From: Flavobacterium daejeonense DSM 17708
Lineage (GTDB): Bacteria; Bacteroidota; Bacteroidia; Flavobacteriales; Flavobacteriaceae
Assembly (NCBI RefSeq): GCF_000425425.1
Contig: NZ_KE384374.1
Coordinates: 84,930-148,929 of the forward strand
Length of the DNA: 64,000 bases
Direction of reading: 5' to 3'
In this document: positions 18,578 to 26,625 of the stretch, one piece after another
How positions within the stretch are numbered: the first letter of the stretch is position 1
Layout: each line of letters starts with the position of its first letter
The notes under the pieces: generated by a model
Seen by the model: the letters and a program-made list of their open reading frames with translations, nothing else
What the model was told of the DNA's origin: nothing
The model's database searches: none
Program-made: the position numbers and the translations under genes

Positions 18578-19267
18578 ATGGGAAGTGGTTATTTAATTCT
18601 GGCCGGGGTAATTATGCTGTTCAGCTGGTTAGTAAGTTCAAGATTAAAGAGCAAGTTTGAGCATTATTCGCAGTTGCATTTACAAAATAATATGAGTGGT
18701 GCTGAAATTGCTACTAAAATGCTTCACGACAATGGCATTTATGATGTAAAAGTGATTTCGACTCCGGGACAATTAACGGATCATTATAATCCGGCTGATA
18801 AAACAGTAAATCTGAGTGAAGCGGTGTATAATCAGCGTAATGCGGCTGCGGCTGCGGTGGCGGCTCACGAATGTGGTCATGCCGTACAACATGCCCGCGG
18901 TTATGAGTGGCTGACGATGCGTTCTAAATTAGTACCTTTTGTTAATGTGGCTTCGTCTTATATGCAATGGGTTTTACTGGCTGGTATTTTGATGTTAAAA
19001 ACCTTTCCGGGATTATTGCTTATAGGAATTATTTTGTTTGCTGCAACTACGTTGTTTTCCATTATTACGTTGCCAGTAGAATATGATGCCAGTAATCGCG
19101 CTTTGGCCTGGTTGAAAACTAAAAATATGTTGAATCCTGCCGAATATGCCGGAGCAGAAGATTCTTTGAAATGGGCGGCCAGAACTTATGTGGTGGCTGC
19201 TTTAGGGTCTATTGCTACGCTGTTGTATTATCTTTCTGTTTATTTAGGAGGAAGTAGGAGAAACTAA
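18578..19267 (+). CDS. Zinc metallopeptidase, YugP-like (Zn_peptidase_2)
   Basis: A 229-residue membrane protein with an N-terminal helix (residues 4-21), a soluble segment, the zinc motif HECGH at 97-101 (a HExxH with Cys-Gly), and three further helices. This matches the neutral zinc metallopeptidase family typified by B. subtilis YugP, whose substrates are not known. It is a single-gene unit bracketed by two copies of the same palindromic repeat. Confidence 0.88.
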   Translation: MGSGYLILAGVIMLFSWLVSSRLKSKFEHYSQLHLQNNMSGAEIATKMLHDNGIYDVKVISTPGQLTDHYNPADKTVNLSEAVYNQRNAAAAAVAAHECGHAVQHARGYEWLTMRSKLVPFVNVASSYMQWVLLAGILMLKTFPGLLLIGIILFAATTLFSIITLPVEYDASNRALAWLKTKNMLNPAEYAGAEDSLKWAARTYVVAALGSIATLLYYLSVYLGGSRRN

Positions 19268-19326
19268 TAAGTTCAATATCAATTTCAATGATGGAATTGA
19301 GAGAGAAATAAATTCAAAAAAAAAAT

Positions 19327-19388
19327 AAAATTCCAAATTCCAATTGTCACACTTAGCTTCTCGAAGTGTTATTGGAATTTGGAATTTT
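19327..19388. repeat. Interspersed palindromic repeat, copy 2
   Basis: Arms 19327-19344 and 19371-19388 are perfectly complementary, with the same GCTTCTCGAAGTG-containing centre as the copy at 18396-18457. The orientation is direct with respect to copy 1. It lies between convergent genes (Zn-peptidase and cytochrome c), is followed by a T run, and could terminate both. Confidence 0.75.
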
Positions 19389-19409
19389 TTTATTGAATAT
19401 TTTTGGCTG

Positions 19410-19764
19410 TTATTCCGGCATATTTTGTTTTTGCCAGTTCACTAAAACAGCTACCTGATCTTCTGTTAAGGCTGGTTTTTTGTTTACCGGAGGCATAAAT
19501 TTACGATTGTCCTGAGGTAAAGTTATTCTTTCCAGTATAGCACCAATGTGTGTTTTTAGCTGTTCGTAATTTTTAAATGGTTCTTTTTTTTCCTTGTGGC
19601 GGCATGTGGCAAGGTGTACAGCTGTTAGCGATGATAGGTTTTACATCGTTAGTGTAAGTAATTTTTTTAGCATCAACATAGTCTTTGTTTTTTTTGGCCG
19701 AACTACAATTGCTAAGTACAACTGCTAATGGAAGCATCAATGCAATAATTTTGAATTTCTTCAT
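19410..19764 (-). pseudogene. Cytochrome c-type lipoprotein gene with a frameshift
   Basis: The frame from ATG 19764 gives 63 residues: a lipoprotein signal with lipobox LSNC (Cys20) and a haem-binding CTPCH at 49-53, then it stops early. Removing one base from the T8 run at 19584-19591 (A8 on the coding strand) restores a frame to the stop at 19410, giving about 117 residues that continue naturally: KKEPFKNYEQLKTHIGAILE, then NRKFMPPVNKKP, with a plausible haem Met ligand, and NWQKQNMPE at the end. This is a small membrane-anchored cytochrome c, probably an electron carrier. The shift could be a sequencing error, a phase-variable tract or transcriptional slippage. Confidence 0.8.
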
Positions 19765-19860
19765 AAATTTAATATTAAAGTTGGTTTTGTTTTTAAGACC
19801 TTAAAAAAGGATTTGGGTTTAATTTGATTTTAAAATTAATTTGGATAGCTGGAATAAAAA

Positions 19861-19881
19861 AAGCCGCGAAACTCGCGGCTT
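19861..19881 (-). terminator. Terminator of the DUF4271-hemD operon
   Basis: A GC-rich 9-bp stem AAGCCGCGA/TCGCGGCTT with a 3-nt loop. On the minus strand it is followed by a T-rich run. It lies 23 nt beyond the hemD stop. Confidence 0.85.
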
Positions 19882-19903
19882 AAATATATGTAAAAGGAAG
19901 CTG

Positions 19904-20653
19904 TTATTTAGCTTTATTCACTTCGTTAATGTATTTTTCCAAAGCCATTGTCATCGATGGGGTTCCCGGAGCAGGCGCCATGATGTCCACTCTTAAACCG
20001 TGATCCAGAGCTTCTTTTTGGGTTGTTGGTCCAAAAACAGCAATTCGGGTGTTGTTTTGTTTGAAATCAGGGAAGTTTTTGTATAACGATTTGATTCCGG
20101 TTGGACTAAAGAAAGCCAAAACATCATAGTAAACATCGGCTAAATCAGATAAGTCACTCATTACTGTTCTGTAAAAAGTAGCCTGAGTCCAATCCACTTT
20201 TAAGTTGTTTAAGGTTTGCGGTGCGTCTGCATTTAATTGGTCGGAAGCCGGTAATAAGAATTTCTCGTCTTTGTATTTTTTAATCAAAGGCGCCATGTCG
20301 GCAAAATCTTTTGCACCAACATATATTTTACGTTTTCTGTACACCACATATTTTTGTAAATAGAAGGCAATAGCTTCTGACTGACAAAAATATTTTAAGC
20401 CTTCCGGAACTTTAAAACGCATTTCTTCGGCAACCCTGAAAAAATGATCCACAGCATTTCTACTGGTTAAAATAATAGCAGAAAAATTGTTGAGATCAAT
20501 TTTTTGAAGTCTAATTTCTTTCGCACTAACGCCTTCTATGTGAATAAAAGGGCGGAAATCAATTTTGATTTTGTGTTTTTGTTGGAGTTCAAAGTAAGGT
20601 GAGTTCTCTACTTTAGGCTCTGGTTGCGATACCAAAATTGTTTTCACTTTCAT
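19904..20653 (-). CDS. hemD: Uroporphyrinogen-III synthase
   Basis: This cytoplasmic enzyme cyclises hydroxymethylbilane to uroporphyrinogen III in haem synthesis. The 249 residues have the two-lobed HemD pattern: an N-terminal lobe with IILTSRNAVDHFF (near residues 60-72) and a C-terminal lobe with VLAFFSPTGIKSLYKNF and IAVFGPTTQKEAL. HemD is poorly conserved, but these segments are diagnostic. It follows the DUF4271 gene by 13 nt. Confidence 0.9.
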   Translation of the reverse strand: MKVKTILVSQPEPKVENSPYFELQQKHKIKIDFRPFIHIEGVSAKEIRLQKIDLNNFSAIILTSRNAVDHFFRVAEEMRFKVPEGLKYFCQSEAIAFYLQKYVVYRKRKIYVGAKDFADMAPLIKKYKDEKFLLPASDQLNADAPQTLNNLKVDWTQATFYRTVMSDLSDLADVYYDVLAFFSPTGIKSLYKNFPDFKQNNTRIAVFGPTTQKEALDHGLRVDIMAPAPGTPSMTMALEKYINEVNKAK

Positions 20654-20666
20654 ATTTTAACATTTA

Positions 20667-21338
20667 CTAAGCGCTCCCTTTTATAAACAAATAATACATG
20701 AAAAAATAGGGAGCTATTTCGAGAGTGCAAAGATACAAAATAAAATAAAACAACTTGCTGAATATTACATTTTGATATTTTTTTATCGAAAGTGCATAAG
20801 TCAGTATGCTAAGTCCCAGAATTATTGCAATGATGGTAATTGGAATGTGTTGGGAAACAGTGTTGTGGTAAAATAAAATGATATTAATCGGTAAAATTAT
20901 AATCCCGATATAGGTTCTGTAAGTTATTTTTTGGAGGTTAAATTGCTCCATAAATTCCTCAATGTTGAAGGTGGTGGCAATTATTTTTTCGACTAAAAAT
21001 TTTGATAAAATAAAAAAGATCAAAAAAGTGATAATTTGGATGTAGAGTAACCAGTCGGTTTTGGAGGCGTAGCCAAATATATTTAGCGAAATTTGAATAA
21101 AAAAAGCGAATGAGATGACCTGTACAAAGAATAAAGAAATCGTAAAGCTGCTTTTGAGCTGGCTGCTGTCGCGATAGACTTTGGAATATTTATCAGAGAA
21201 AATTAAATTGATAAAATCGCCAAAACGGTTTTCGTTAAATGATTTTGTAATGGCAATGATAGCAAAGGCTAAAATGAACAAAGCAGTCGCCCAGTCTTTG
21301 TTTTCGGTAATTCTCGGATGTAGGAGATATTCAGTCAT
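20667..21338 (-). CDS. DUF4271 integral membrane protein
   Basis: A 223-residue protein with about six hydrophobic segments (near residues 17-32, 67-88, 97-115, 145-160, 168-185, 198-218). The N-terminal LLHPRITENKDW segment and the position directly upstream of hemD are typical of DUF4271 in Flavobacteriia. Function unknown; no catalytic motif visible. Confidence 0.82.
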   Translation of the reverse strand: MTEYLLHPRITENKDWATALFILAFAIIAITKSFNENRFGDFINLIFSDKYSKVYRDSSQLKSSFTISLFFVQVISFAFFIQISLNIFGYASKTDWLLYIQIITFLIFFILSKFLVEKIIATTFNIEEFMEQFNLQKITYRTYIGIIILPINIILFYHNTVSQHIPITIIAIILGLSILTYALSIKKYQNVIFSKLFYFILYLCTLEIAPYFFMYYLFIKGSA

Positions 21339-21345
21339 AGTGGAG

Positions 21346-21353
21346 CAAAATTA
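21346..21353 (-). promoter_or_regulatory. -7 box of DUF4271-hemD
   Basis: TAATTTTG on the minus strand, a full consensus match, ending 8 nt before the start codon. This implies a very short or absent leader. A 9-bp inverted repeat (TTTGAATCA 21361-21369 / TGATTCAAA 21393-21401) lies just upstream in the divergent region. Confidence 0.45.
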
Positions 21354-21442
21354 GTAAAATTTTGAATCAATATTTTTATTATAGTATTATTATGATTCAA
21401 ATGCCATAAAAAGGTTATTTTTGCGGTGAAATTTCCAGAAAT

Positions 21443-22168
21443 ATGAATAATTGCATAGTTATAATTCCAACCTATAACGAAATTGAAAATGTAGAAAGTA
21501 TCATCAGAGCGGTGCTTTCGCAGCACAAACAGTTTCACGTGCTTATAGTGGATGATAATTCTCCTGATCACACGGCTGATAAGGTTCGGTTATTGCAAAC
21601 CGAATTTGAAGGGCGTTTATTTTTGGAAAACCGAAAAGAAAAATCGGGTTTAGGAACGGCTTATGTGCATGGTTTTAAATGGGCTTTGGCTCATAATTAC
21701 GAATTTATTTTCGAAATGGATGCCGATTTTTCACACAATCCGAATGATTTAGAGAAATTGTACAATGCTTGTCATTTTGGTGACGCTGATTTGGCTATCG
21801 GTTCGCGTTATGTAACGGGAGTGAATGTGGTGAACTGGCCGTTAAATCGGGTGTTGCTTTCTTATTTTGCTTCGGTTTATGTGCGAATGATTACCGGAAT
21901 GCAAATTCATGATGCCACCGCCGGATTTGTGTGTTACAAACGCGAAGTTTTGGAAAAAATAAATCTCGACAAAATTAAGTTTGTGGGTTATGCGTTCCAG
22001 ATTGAAATGAAATACCGTACTTTCAGTAATAATTTTAAAATTACCGAAGTGCCTATTATTTTTACTGACCGAACCAAAGGTCAGTCTAAAATGAGCAATT
22101 CGATTATTGTGGAAGCGGTTTTTGGAGTGGTTGCACTTCGATTAAAAAAATTAGTAAACAGATTATAA
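21443..22168 (+). CDS. Polyprenol-phosphate mannosyltransferase-like GT2 glycosyltransferase
   Basis: The 241 residues begin with IVIIPTYNEIENVESII, the GT2 nucleotide-sugar-binding start, and have the metal-binding DxD as MDADFSHNP near 95-103. The later segments DLAIGSRYVTGVNVVNWP, DATAGFVCYKREVL and FTDRTKGQSKMS are characteristic of dolichyl/polyprenyl-phosphate mannose synthases. It lacks C-terminal membrane helices, as in the single-domain type. A TATTTTTG -7 box lies at 21416-21423. The gene runs toward dihydroorotase 11 nt away. Confidence 0.92.
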   Translation: MNNCIVIIPTYNEIENVESIIRAVLSQHKQFHVLIVDDNSPDHTADKVRLLQTEFEGRLFLENRKEKSGLGTAYVHGFKWALAHNYEFIFEMDADFSHNPNDLEKLYNACHFGDADLAIGSRYVTGVNVVNWPLNRVLLSYFASVYVRMITGMQIHDATAGFVCYKREVLEKINLDKIKFVGYAFQIEMKYRTFSNNFKITEVPIIFTDRTKGQSKMSNSIIVEAVFGVVALRLKKLVNRL

Positions 22169-22178
22169 TAAAATAACA

Positions 22179-23519
22179 ATGAACAGGGTTTTAATTAAGA
22201 ATGCCAAAATAGTAAATGAAGGAGTAATTTTTGAAGGCGATGTTTTAATTGAGAATGACTTAATTGTTGAAATTTCAGAAAGCATAAGTGCCAAAACCTC
22301 AGATTGTAAAATTATTGATGCCGAAGGGAATTTTTTAATTCCGGGCGCTATCGATGATCAGGTGCATTTTAGAGAGCCGGGTTTAACGCATAAAGGCGAT
22401 ATCGAATCGGAATCCAGAGCAGCAGTTGCGGGTGGAATTACTTCGTATATCGAACAGCCTAATACGGTTCCGAATGCGGTTACTCAGGAAATTTTAGAAG
22501 AAAAGTACCAAATTGCTGCCGAGAAATCCTATGCGAATTATTCGTTTATGATGGGGGCTACCAATGATAATTTGGAAGAGGTTTTAAAAACCAATCCGAA
22601 GAATGTAGCGGGAATTAAAATATTTTTAGGTTCTTCTACCGGAAATATGTTGGTGGATAATCAGGCTACTTTGGAAAAAATATTCTCAAGTACGCCGATG
22701 TTAATTGCTGTTCACTGTGAAGATGAAGCGACTATTAAAGCCAATTCAGAAAAATATAAAGCAGAATATGGTGAGGATGTTCCGGTAACCGTGCATCATT
22801 TGATAAGAAGTGAGGAAGCTTGTTATTTGTCCTCTTCTAAAGCAATTGAACTGGCTAAAAAAACAGGAGCAAGATTGCATATTTTTCATCTTTCAACTGC
22901 CAAAGAAATGGATTTGTTTACCAATAAAATTCCATTGGAAGAAAAGAAAATTACCGCTGAGGTTTGCGTGCATCATTTGTGGTTTACCAATGATGATTAT
23001 GCAACTAAAGGGAATTTTATCAAATGGAATCCGGCGGTGAAAACGGCTAAAGACAGAGATGCTTTATGGAAAGCTTTGAATGATGACCGTATCGATGTGA
23101 TTGCTACCGATCACGCGCCACATACTTTGGAAGAGAAAAAACAATCGTATTTAAAAGCGCCTTCGGGAGGACCATTGGTTCAACACGCTGTGGTAGCTAT
23201 GTTTGAAGCCTATCATCAGGGAAAAATTACGGTGGAGAAAATTGTGGAGAAAATGTGCCACAATCCGGCTAAGATTTTCAAGATTGAAAAACGCGGATTT
23301 ATCAAAGAAGGGTATTATGCCGATTTGGTAATTGTAAATGCCGGTTTGCCTTGGGGTGTAAAAAAAGAAAATATTTTTGCTAAATGCGGATGGTCTCCGT
23401 TTGAAGGTTATACCTTTAAATCCAGAATTACGCATACTTTTGTAAATGGTCAGTTAGTGTACAATGCTTTTAAAGCAAAAGATATTCGTGCTGGAAAAAG
23501 ACTTTTATTTGACAGATAA
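22179..23519 (+). CDS. pyrC: Dihydroorotase (Bacteroidota type)
   Basis: It catalyses ring closure of carbamoyl-aspartate in pyrimidine synthesis. The 446-residue amidohydrolase fold starts with the metal-site segment IDDQVHFREPGLTHKG (near 58-74), where the first His of the usual HxH is Gln61. Later segments include the lysine-ligand region GIKIFLGSSTGNM, HCEDEATI and the ATDHAPHTLEEK Asp site. The Q-V-H variant is, to my recollection, normal for this phylum. Cotranscribed with the GT2 gene (11-nt gap) and the DUF4296 gene (3 nt). Confidence 0.92.
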   Translation: MNRVLIKNAKIVNEGVIFEGDVLIENDLIVEISESISAKTSDCKIIDAEGNFLIPGAIDDQVHFREPGLTHKGDIESESRAAVAGGITSYIEQPNTVPNAVTQEILEEKYQIAAEKSYANYSFMMGATNDNLEEVLKTNPKNVAGIKIFLGSSTGNMLVDNQATLEKIFSSTPMLIAVHCEDEATIKANSEKYKAEYGEDVPVTVHHLIRSEEACYLSSSKAIELAKKTGARLHIFHLSTAKEMDLFTNKIPLEEKKITAEVCVHHLWFTNDDYATKGNFIKWNPAVKTAKDRDALWKALNDDRIDVIATDHAPHTLEEKKQSYLKAPSGGPLVQHAVVAMFEAYHQGKITVEKIVEKMCHNPAKIFKIEKRGFIKEGYYADLVIVNAGLPWGVKKENIFAKCGWSPFEGYTFKSRITHTFVNGQLVYNAFKAKDIRAGKRLLFDR

Positions 23520-23522
23520 TCC

Positions 23523-24083
23523 ATGAAAAAAACGGTTTTACTTTTAGTAACAATATTGTTGTTTTTTGGCTGCAAGGACGAAGCAGTTAAAAAACCTGAG
23601 CGCCTTATTGATAAAGATGTTATGGAAAATATCATTTATGATTTGGCAATTATTGATGCTATAAAATATAGTGAACCGGCTACGACTGAAAAATATAAAG
23701 TCAATCCAAAAGAGTTTGTTTTTAGAAAATACAAGGTAGATAGTGCTCAATTTGCGCAAAGCAATATTTATTATGCTTCTGATTTTGAAGGCTACAAAAC
23801 AATGTATGATAGCGTGATCAAGCGTGTGGATCGAAAGAAAATATTTTTGGATTCTTTGGTAAAAAAAGAAGTGAAGAAAGATTCTTTGCTTCAGTTGAAA
23901 AAGAAGCGTTTGGATTCTATCAGCAATGCTAAAAAAGTAGCTAAGGCTAAGAAAGATTCTTTGCAAAAAGTAAAGAAAAAAGATTCGTTGCTTTTGTTAA
24001 AAAAGAAAACCACCGCAGCGAAGAAAAATTTGCTACAACAAAAGAAATCTTTGGTTATTAAAAACGGAAACGTTGTTAATTAA
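23523..24083 (+). CDS. DUF4296 lipoprotein with lysine-rich tail
   Basis: 186 residues. A lipoprotein signal (LLLVTILLFFGCKDE, Cys17) precedes the DUF4296 helical domain (about residues 25-105, with MENIIYDLAIIDAIKY). The last ~75 residues are a highly charged Lys-rich segment built of repeated KKDSLLxLKKK units, probably a long helix. The family is typical of Flavobacteriia and sits after dihydroorotase, as here. Function unknown. The end overlaps the convergent SDR gene by 8 nt. Confidence 0.85.
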   Translation: MKKTVLLLVTILLFFGCKDEAVKKPERLIDKDVMENIIYDLAIIDAIKYSEPATTEKYKVNPKEFVFRKYKVDSAQFAQSNIYYASDFEGYKTMYDSVIKRVDRKKIFLDSLVKKEVKKDSLLQLKKKRLDSISNAKKVAKAKKDSLQKVKKKDSLLLLKKKTTAAKKNLLQQKKSLVIKNGNVVN

Positions 24084-25071
24084 CGGGCTGGAAATTTTCT
24101 TTGATGTATTGATGCACATCAGTAAAAGAAGTTTGTAAAGCTGTTTTGATTTTTTGATTCGAAAATTCTTTGGTATTGCTGGCGGCAATCAGAGTGTCTT
24201 TGGAAAAATTGTTTGTTTTTCGGAAAAAGAAACTGCTTAACCAATGGAAAAATAAATTGACTTTTAACATATAAGGCTTGGCTTCAATGTCAGGCCTTTT
24301 TACTTTTAGCGTGTCGGCAATGGTGTTAAAAATGTCTTTGAAAACGATGTTTTGACCAATAAGAATAAAACGTTCGTTGCAAATGGAACTTTCCATGAGA
24401 GTAATCATTATTCGCACCACATCGTTTACGGCAACAAAAGCCGTTTTGCCATTGGTGTAAAATCGTAAACCATTGGCGATTTTTTGAAACAGTTGCCCGC
24501 TGCCCTGATCTTCAAATCCCGGTCCGATAATGACTCCCGGATTTACAATAATTACTTTTAAGCCTTCCTGTTGTCCGCGCCAAATTTCCATTTCGGCTCC
24601 GTATTTAGAAATAGCATAATCGTTATGGTATTTTTCCGGATTCCATTCGCTTTCTTCCGTAATAATGGTTTCGTTAGCTGCTAAGTCGCCTAAAGCCGCT
24701 GTTGAACTTACATAACAAAGTTTGTTAATTCCTTTAGCCAGACAAAAATTAACCACATTAGCCGTGCCTTCGATGTTGTTTTTTCGAAGTTTATTTTCGT
24801 CTTTTGGATCAAATGAAATTAAGGCGGCGCAGTGGTATACTTGGGTGATATTTACAAAAGCATGCTCTAAAGAAGGAATGTCGAGAATATCGCCCTGAAC
24901 CCATTCGATAGCATCAAATAAGGAAGCTTTATGATAATGTTGAAACAGTGATTTGGTTTTTTGAATGCCTTTTTCATTTCGGTAAATAGCACGGACTTTT
25001 GCTCCATTTTCTATCAAATGAAGTAATAAATGTGCGCCTACTAAGCCTGTTCCTCCGGTAACTAAAATCAT
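24076..25071 (-). CDS. NAD-dependent epimerase/dehydratase family protein (extended SDR)
   Basis: The 331 residues begin VTGGTGLVGAHLL, the Rossmann nucleotide-binding loop (4-16). VYHCAALISFDP follows near 80, and the catalytic Tyr-Lys pair is in YAISKYGAE (YxxxK, near 154-158). It resembles dihydroflavonol reductase-like SDRs. The substrate is unknown. It stands alone, converging on the DUF4296 gene. Confidence 0.88.
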   Translation of the reverse strand: MILVTGGTGLVGAHLLLHLIENGAKVRAIYRNEKGIQKTKSLFQHYHKASLFDAIEWVQGDILDIPSLEHAFVNITQVYHCAALISFDPKDENKLRKNNIEGTANVVNFCLAKGINKLCYVSSTAALGDLAANETIITEESEWNPEKYHNDYAISKYGAEMEIWRGQQEGLKVIIVNPGVIIGPGFEDQGSGQLFQKIANGLRFYTNGKTAFVAVNDVVRIMITLMESSICNERFILIGQNIVFKDIFNTIADTLKVKRPDIEAKPYMLKVNLFFHWLSSFFFRKTNNFSKDTLIAASNTKEFSNQKIKTALQTSFTDVHQYIKENFQPVN

Positions 25072-25143
25072 TTTGTAAATGTAATGAAATCAACTTCAAT
25101 TTCAATAGCAATGACAATAGCAAAAAATAAATTCCAATTTAAA

Positions 25144-25160
25144 AAATTCCAAATTCCAAT
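25144..25160. repeat. Solo arm of the interspersed palindromic repeat
   Basis: This 17-bp stretch is identical to the left arm of the repeat at 18396-18412, but no complementary right arm follows. It looks like a decayed copy. It lies in the divergent region between the SDR gene and tyrS. Confidence 0.5.
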
Positions 25161-25206
25161 GACCGTATCATATTTTAATATTTTCCTTAAACATTGATAT
25201 TGATTT

Positions 25207-25236
25207 TTGTCATTGATATTGATATTGTTATCTTTG
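25207..25236 (+). promoter_or_regulatory. Promoter of tyrS
   Basis: TTG at 25207-25209, a 19-nt spacer and TATCTTTG at 25229-25236, an exact match to the -7 consensus. It lies 51 nt upstream of the preferred tyrS ATG and within the longer open frame, which argues against the longer start. Confidence 0.7.
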
Positions 25237-25287
25237 CGCGCACGAAGCCTGAATGGCCGAATTGACGAAAGTAAATTGAATAAAAAG

Positions 25288-26580
25288 ATGAAAAATTTTA
25301 TTGAAGAAGTAACATGGAGAGGCATGCTTCACGATGTTATGCCAGGTACCGAAGAGCACCTGATGGAACAAATGCGTGTGGCTTATGTGGGGATTGACCC
25401 AACTGCCGATTCCTTACATATAGGACATTTAGTAGGAGTGATGTTGTTGAAACATTTTCAAATAGCGGGACACAAACCTTTAGCTTTGGTTGGAGGAGCC
25501 ACCGGAATGATTGGTGATCCGTCCGGAAAATCAAACGAAAGAAATTTATTGGACGAAGCGACTTTGCGTCACAATCAGGAAGCAATTAAGGAGCAATTAG
25601 GTCGTTTCTTAGATTTTACTTCTGATACACCCAATGCGGCTGAATTAGTAAATAACTACGACTGGATGAAAAACTTCTCCTTCTTGGATTTTATTCGTGA
25701 TGTGGGAAAACATATTACGGTAAATTACATGATGGCTAAGGATTCGGTTAAGAAACGTTTGTCTTCTGAATCAGCCGAAGGAATGTCTTTTACGGAGTTT
25801 ACTTATCAATTGGTTCAGGGGTATGACTTTTTGCATTTGTATAAAGACAAAAAATGTACGTTACAAATGGGTGGTAGCGACCAATGGGGAAATATCACTA
25901 CGGGAACCGAATTAGTTCGTAGAATTGAAGCAGGAAAGGCGTATGCTTTGACTTGTCCTTTAATCACTAAGGCTGACGGAACTAAATTTGGTAAATCCGA
26001 AGGAGGAAATATCTGGCTGGATGCAGCGAGAACTTCGCCTTACAAATTTTACCAATATTGGTTAAATACATCTGATATTGATGCTGAAAAATACATCAAG
26101 ATTTTTACTTTTTTATCAAAAGAGGAAATCGAAGATTTGACTGAAAAACACAGAGAAGCTCCGCATTTGCGTTTGTTGCAGAAAAAATTAGCTGAAGAAA
26201 TTACCGTGATGGTTCACTCGACTGAAGAATTGGAAAATGCAATTAAGGCATCTAATATTTTGTTTGGAAATTCTACTGCAGAAGATTTGAAACAATTAAA
26301 CGAAAAGACTTTCTTAGAAGTTTTTGACGGAGTTCCGCAAGCAGAAATTGCTAAATCTGAAATTGAAGCCGGTGTTGATATTGTGACTGTTTTGAATGAA
26401 AAAACAGGATTTATGAAATCGAATGGTGAGGCAAGACGTGCTTTGACAGCCAATTCGATTTCGGTAAACAGAGAAAAAGTAAAAGAAGATTTTGTGCTTT
26501 CAGACAATGATTTAATCAATAACCAATTTGTGTTGTTGCAAAGCGGAAAGAAAAATTATTTTGTGGTAAGAGTGGTTTAG
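25288..26580 (+). CDS. tyrS: Tyrosyl-tRNA synthetase
   Basis: A class Ic synthetase, 430 residues with the chosen start MKNFIEEVTWRGML. The HIGH motif is at 44-47 (DSLHIGH) and the KMSKS-type motif KFGKS at 233-237. LVQGYDFLHLYK and QMGGSDQWGNITTG mark the tyrosine pocket, and the C-terminal ~80 residues form an S4 RNA-binding domain. The frame extends 27 codons upstream to 25207, but that part covers the promoter and is not protein-like. Confidence 0.97.
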   Translation: MKNFIEEVTWRGMLHDVMPGTEEHLMEQMRVAYVGIDPTADSLHIGHLVGVMLLKHFQIAGHKPLALVGGATGMIGDPSGKSNERNLLDEATLRHNQEAIKEQLGRFLDFTSDTPNAAELVNNYDWMKNFSFLDFIRDVGKHITVNYMMAKDSVKKRLSSESAEGMSFTEFTYQLVQGYDFLHLYKDKKCTLQMGGSDQWGNITTGTELVRRIEAGKAYALTCPLITKADGTKFGKSEGGNIWLDAARTSPYKFYQYWLNTSDIDAEKYIKIFTFLSKEEIEDLTEKHREAPHLRLLQKKLAEEITVMVHSTEELENAIKASNILFGNSTAEDLKQLNEKTFLEVFDGVPQAEIAKSEIEAGVDIVTVLNEKTGFMKSNGEARRALTANSISVNREKVKEDFVLSDNDLINNQFVLLQSGKKNYFVVRVV

Positions 26581-26625
26581 GTGTATAATTGTTTAACCGA
26601 TTAAACAAATCAACGGTTACACATT

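Noticed and set aside
25237..25287. tRNA-like stretch before tyrS
   Set aside because: No cloverleaf can be drawn; there is no T-loop GTTCRA or proper acceptor pairing. It is the leader of tyrS.
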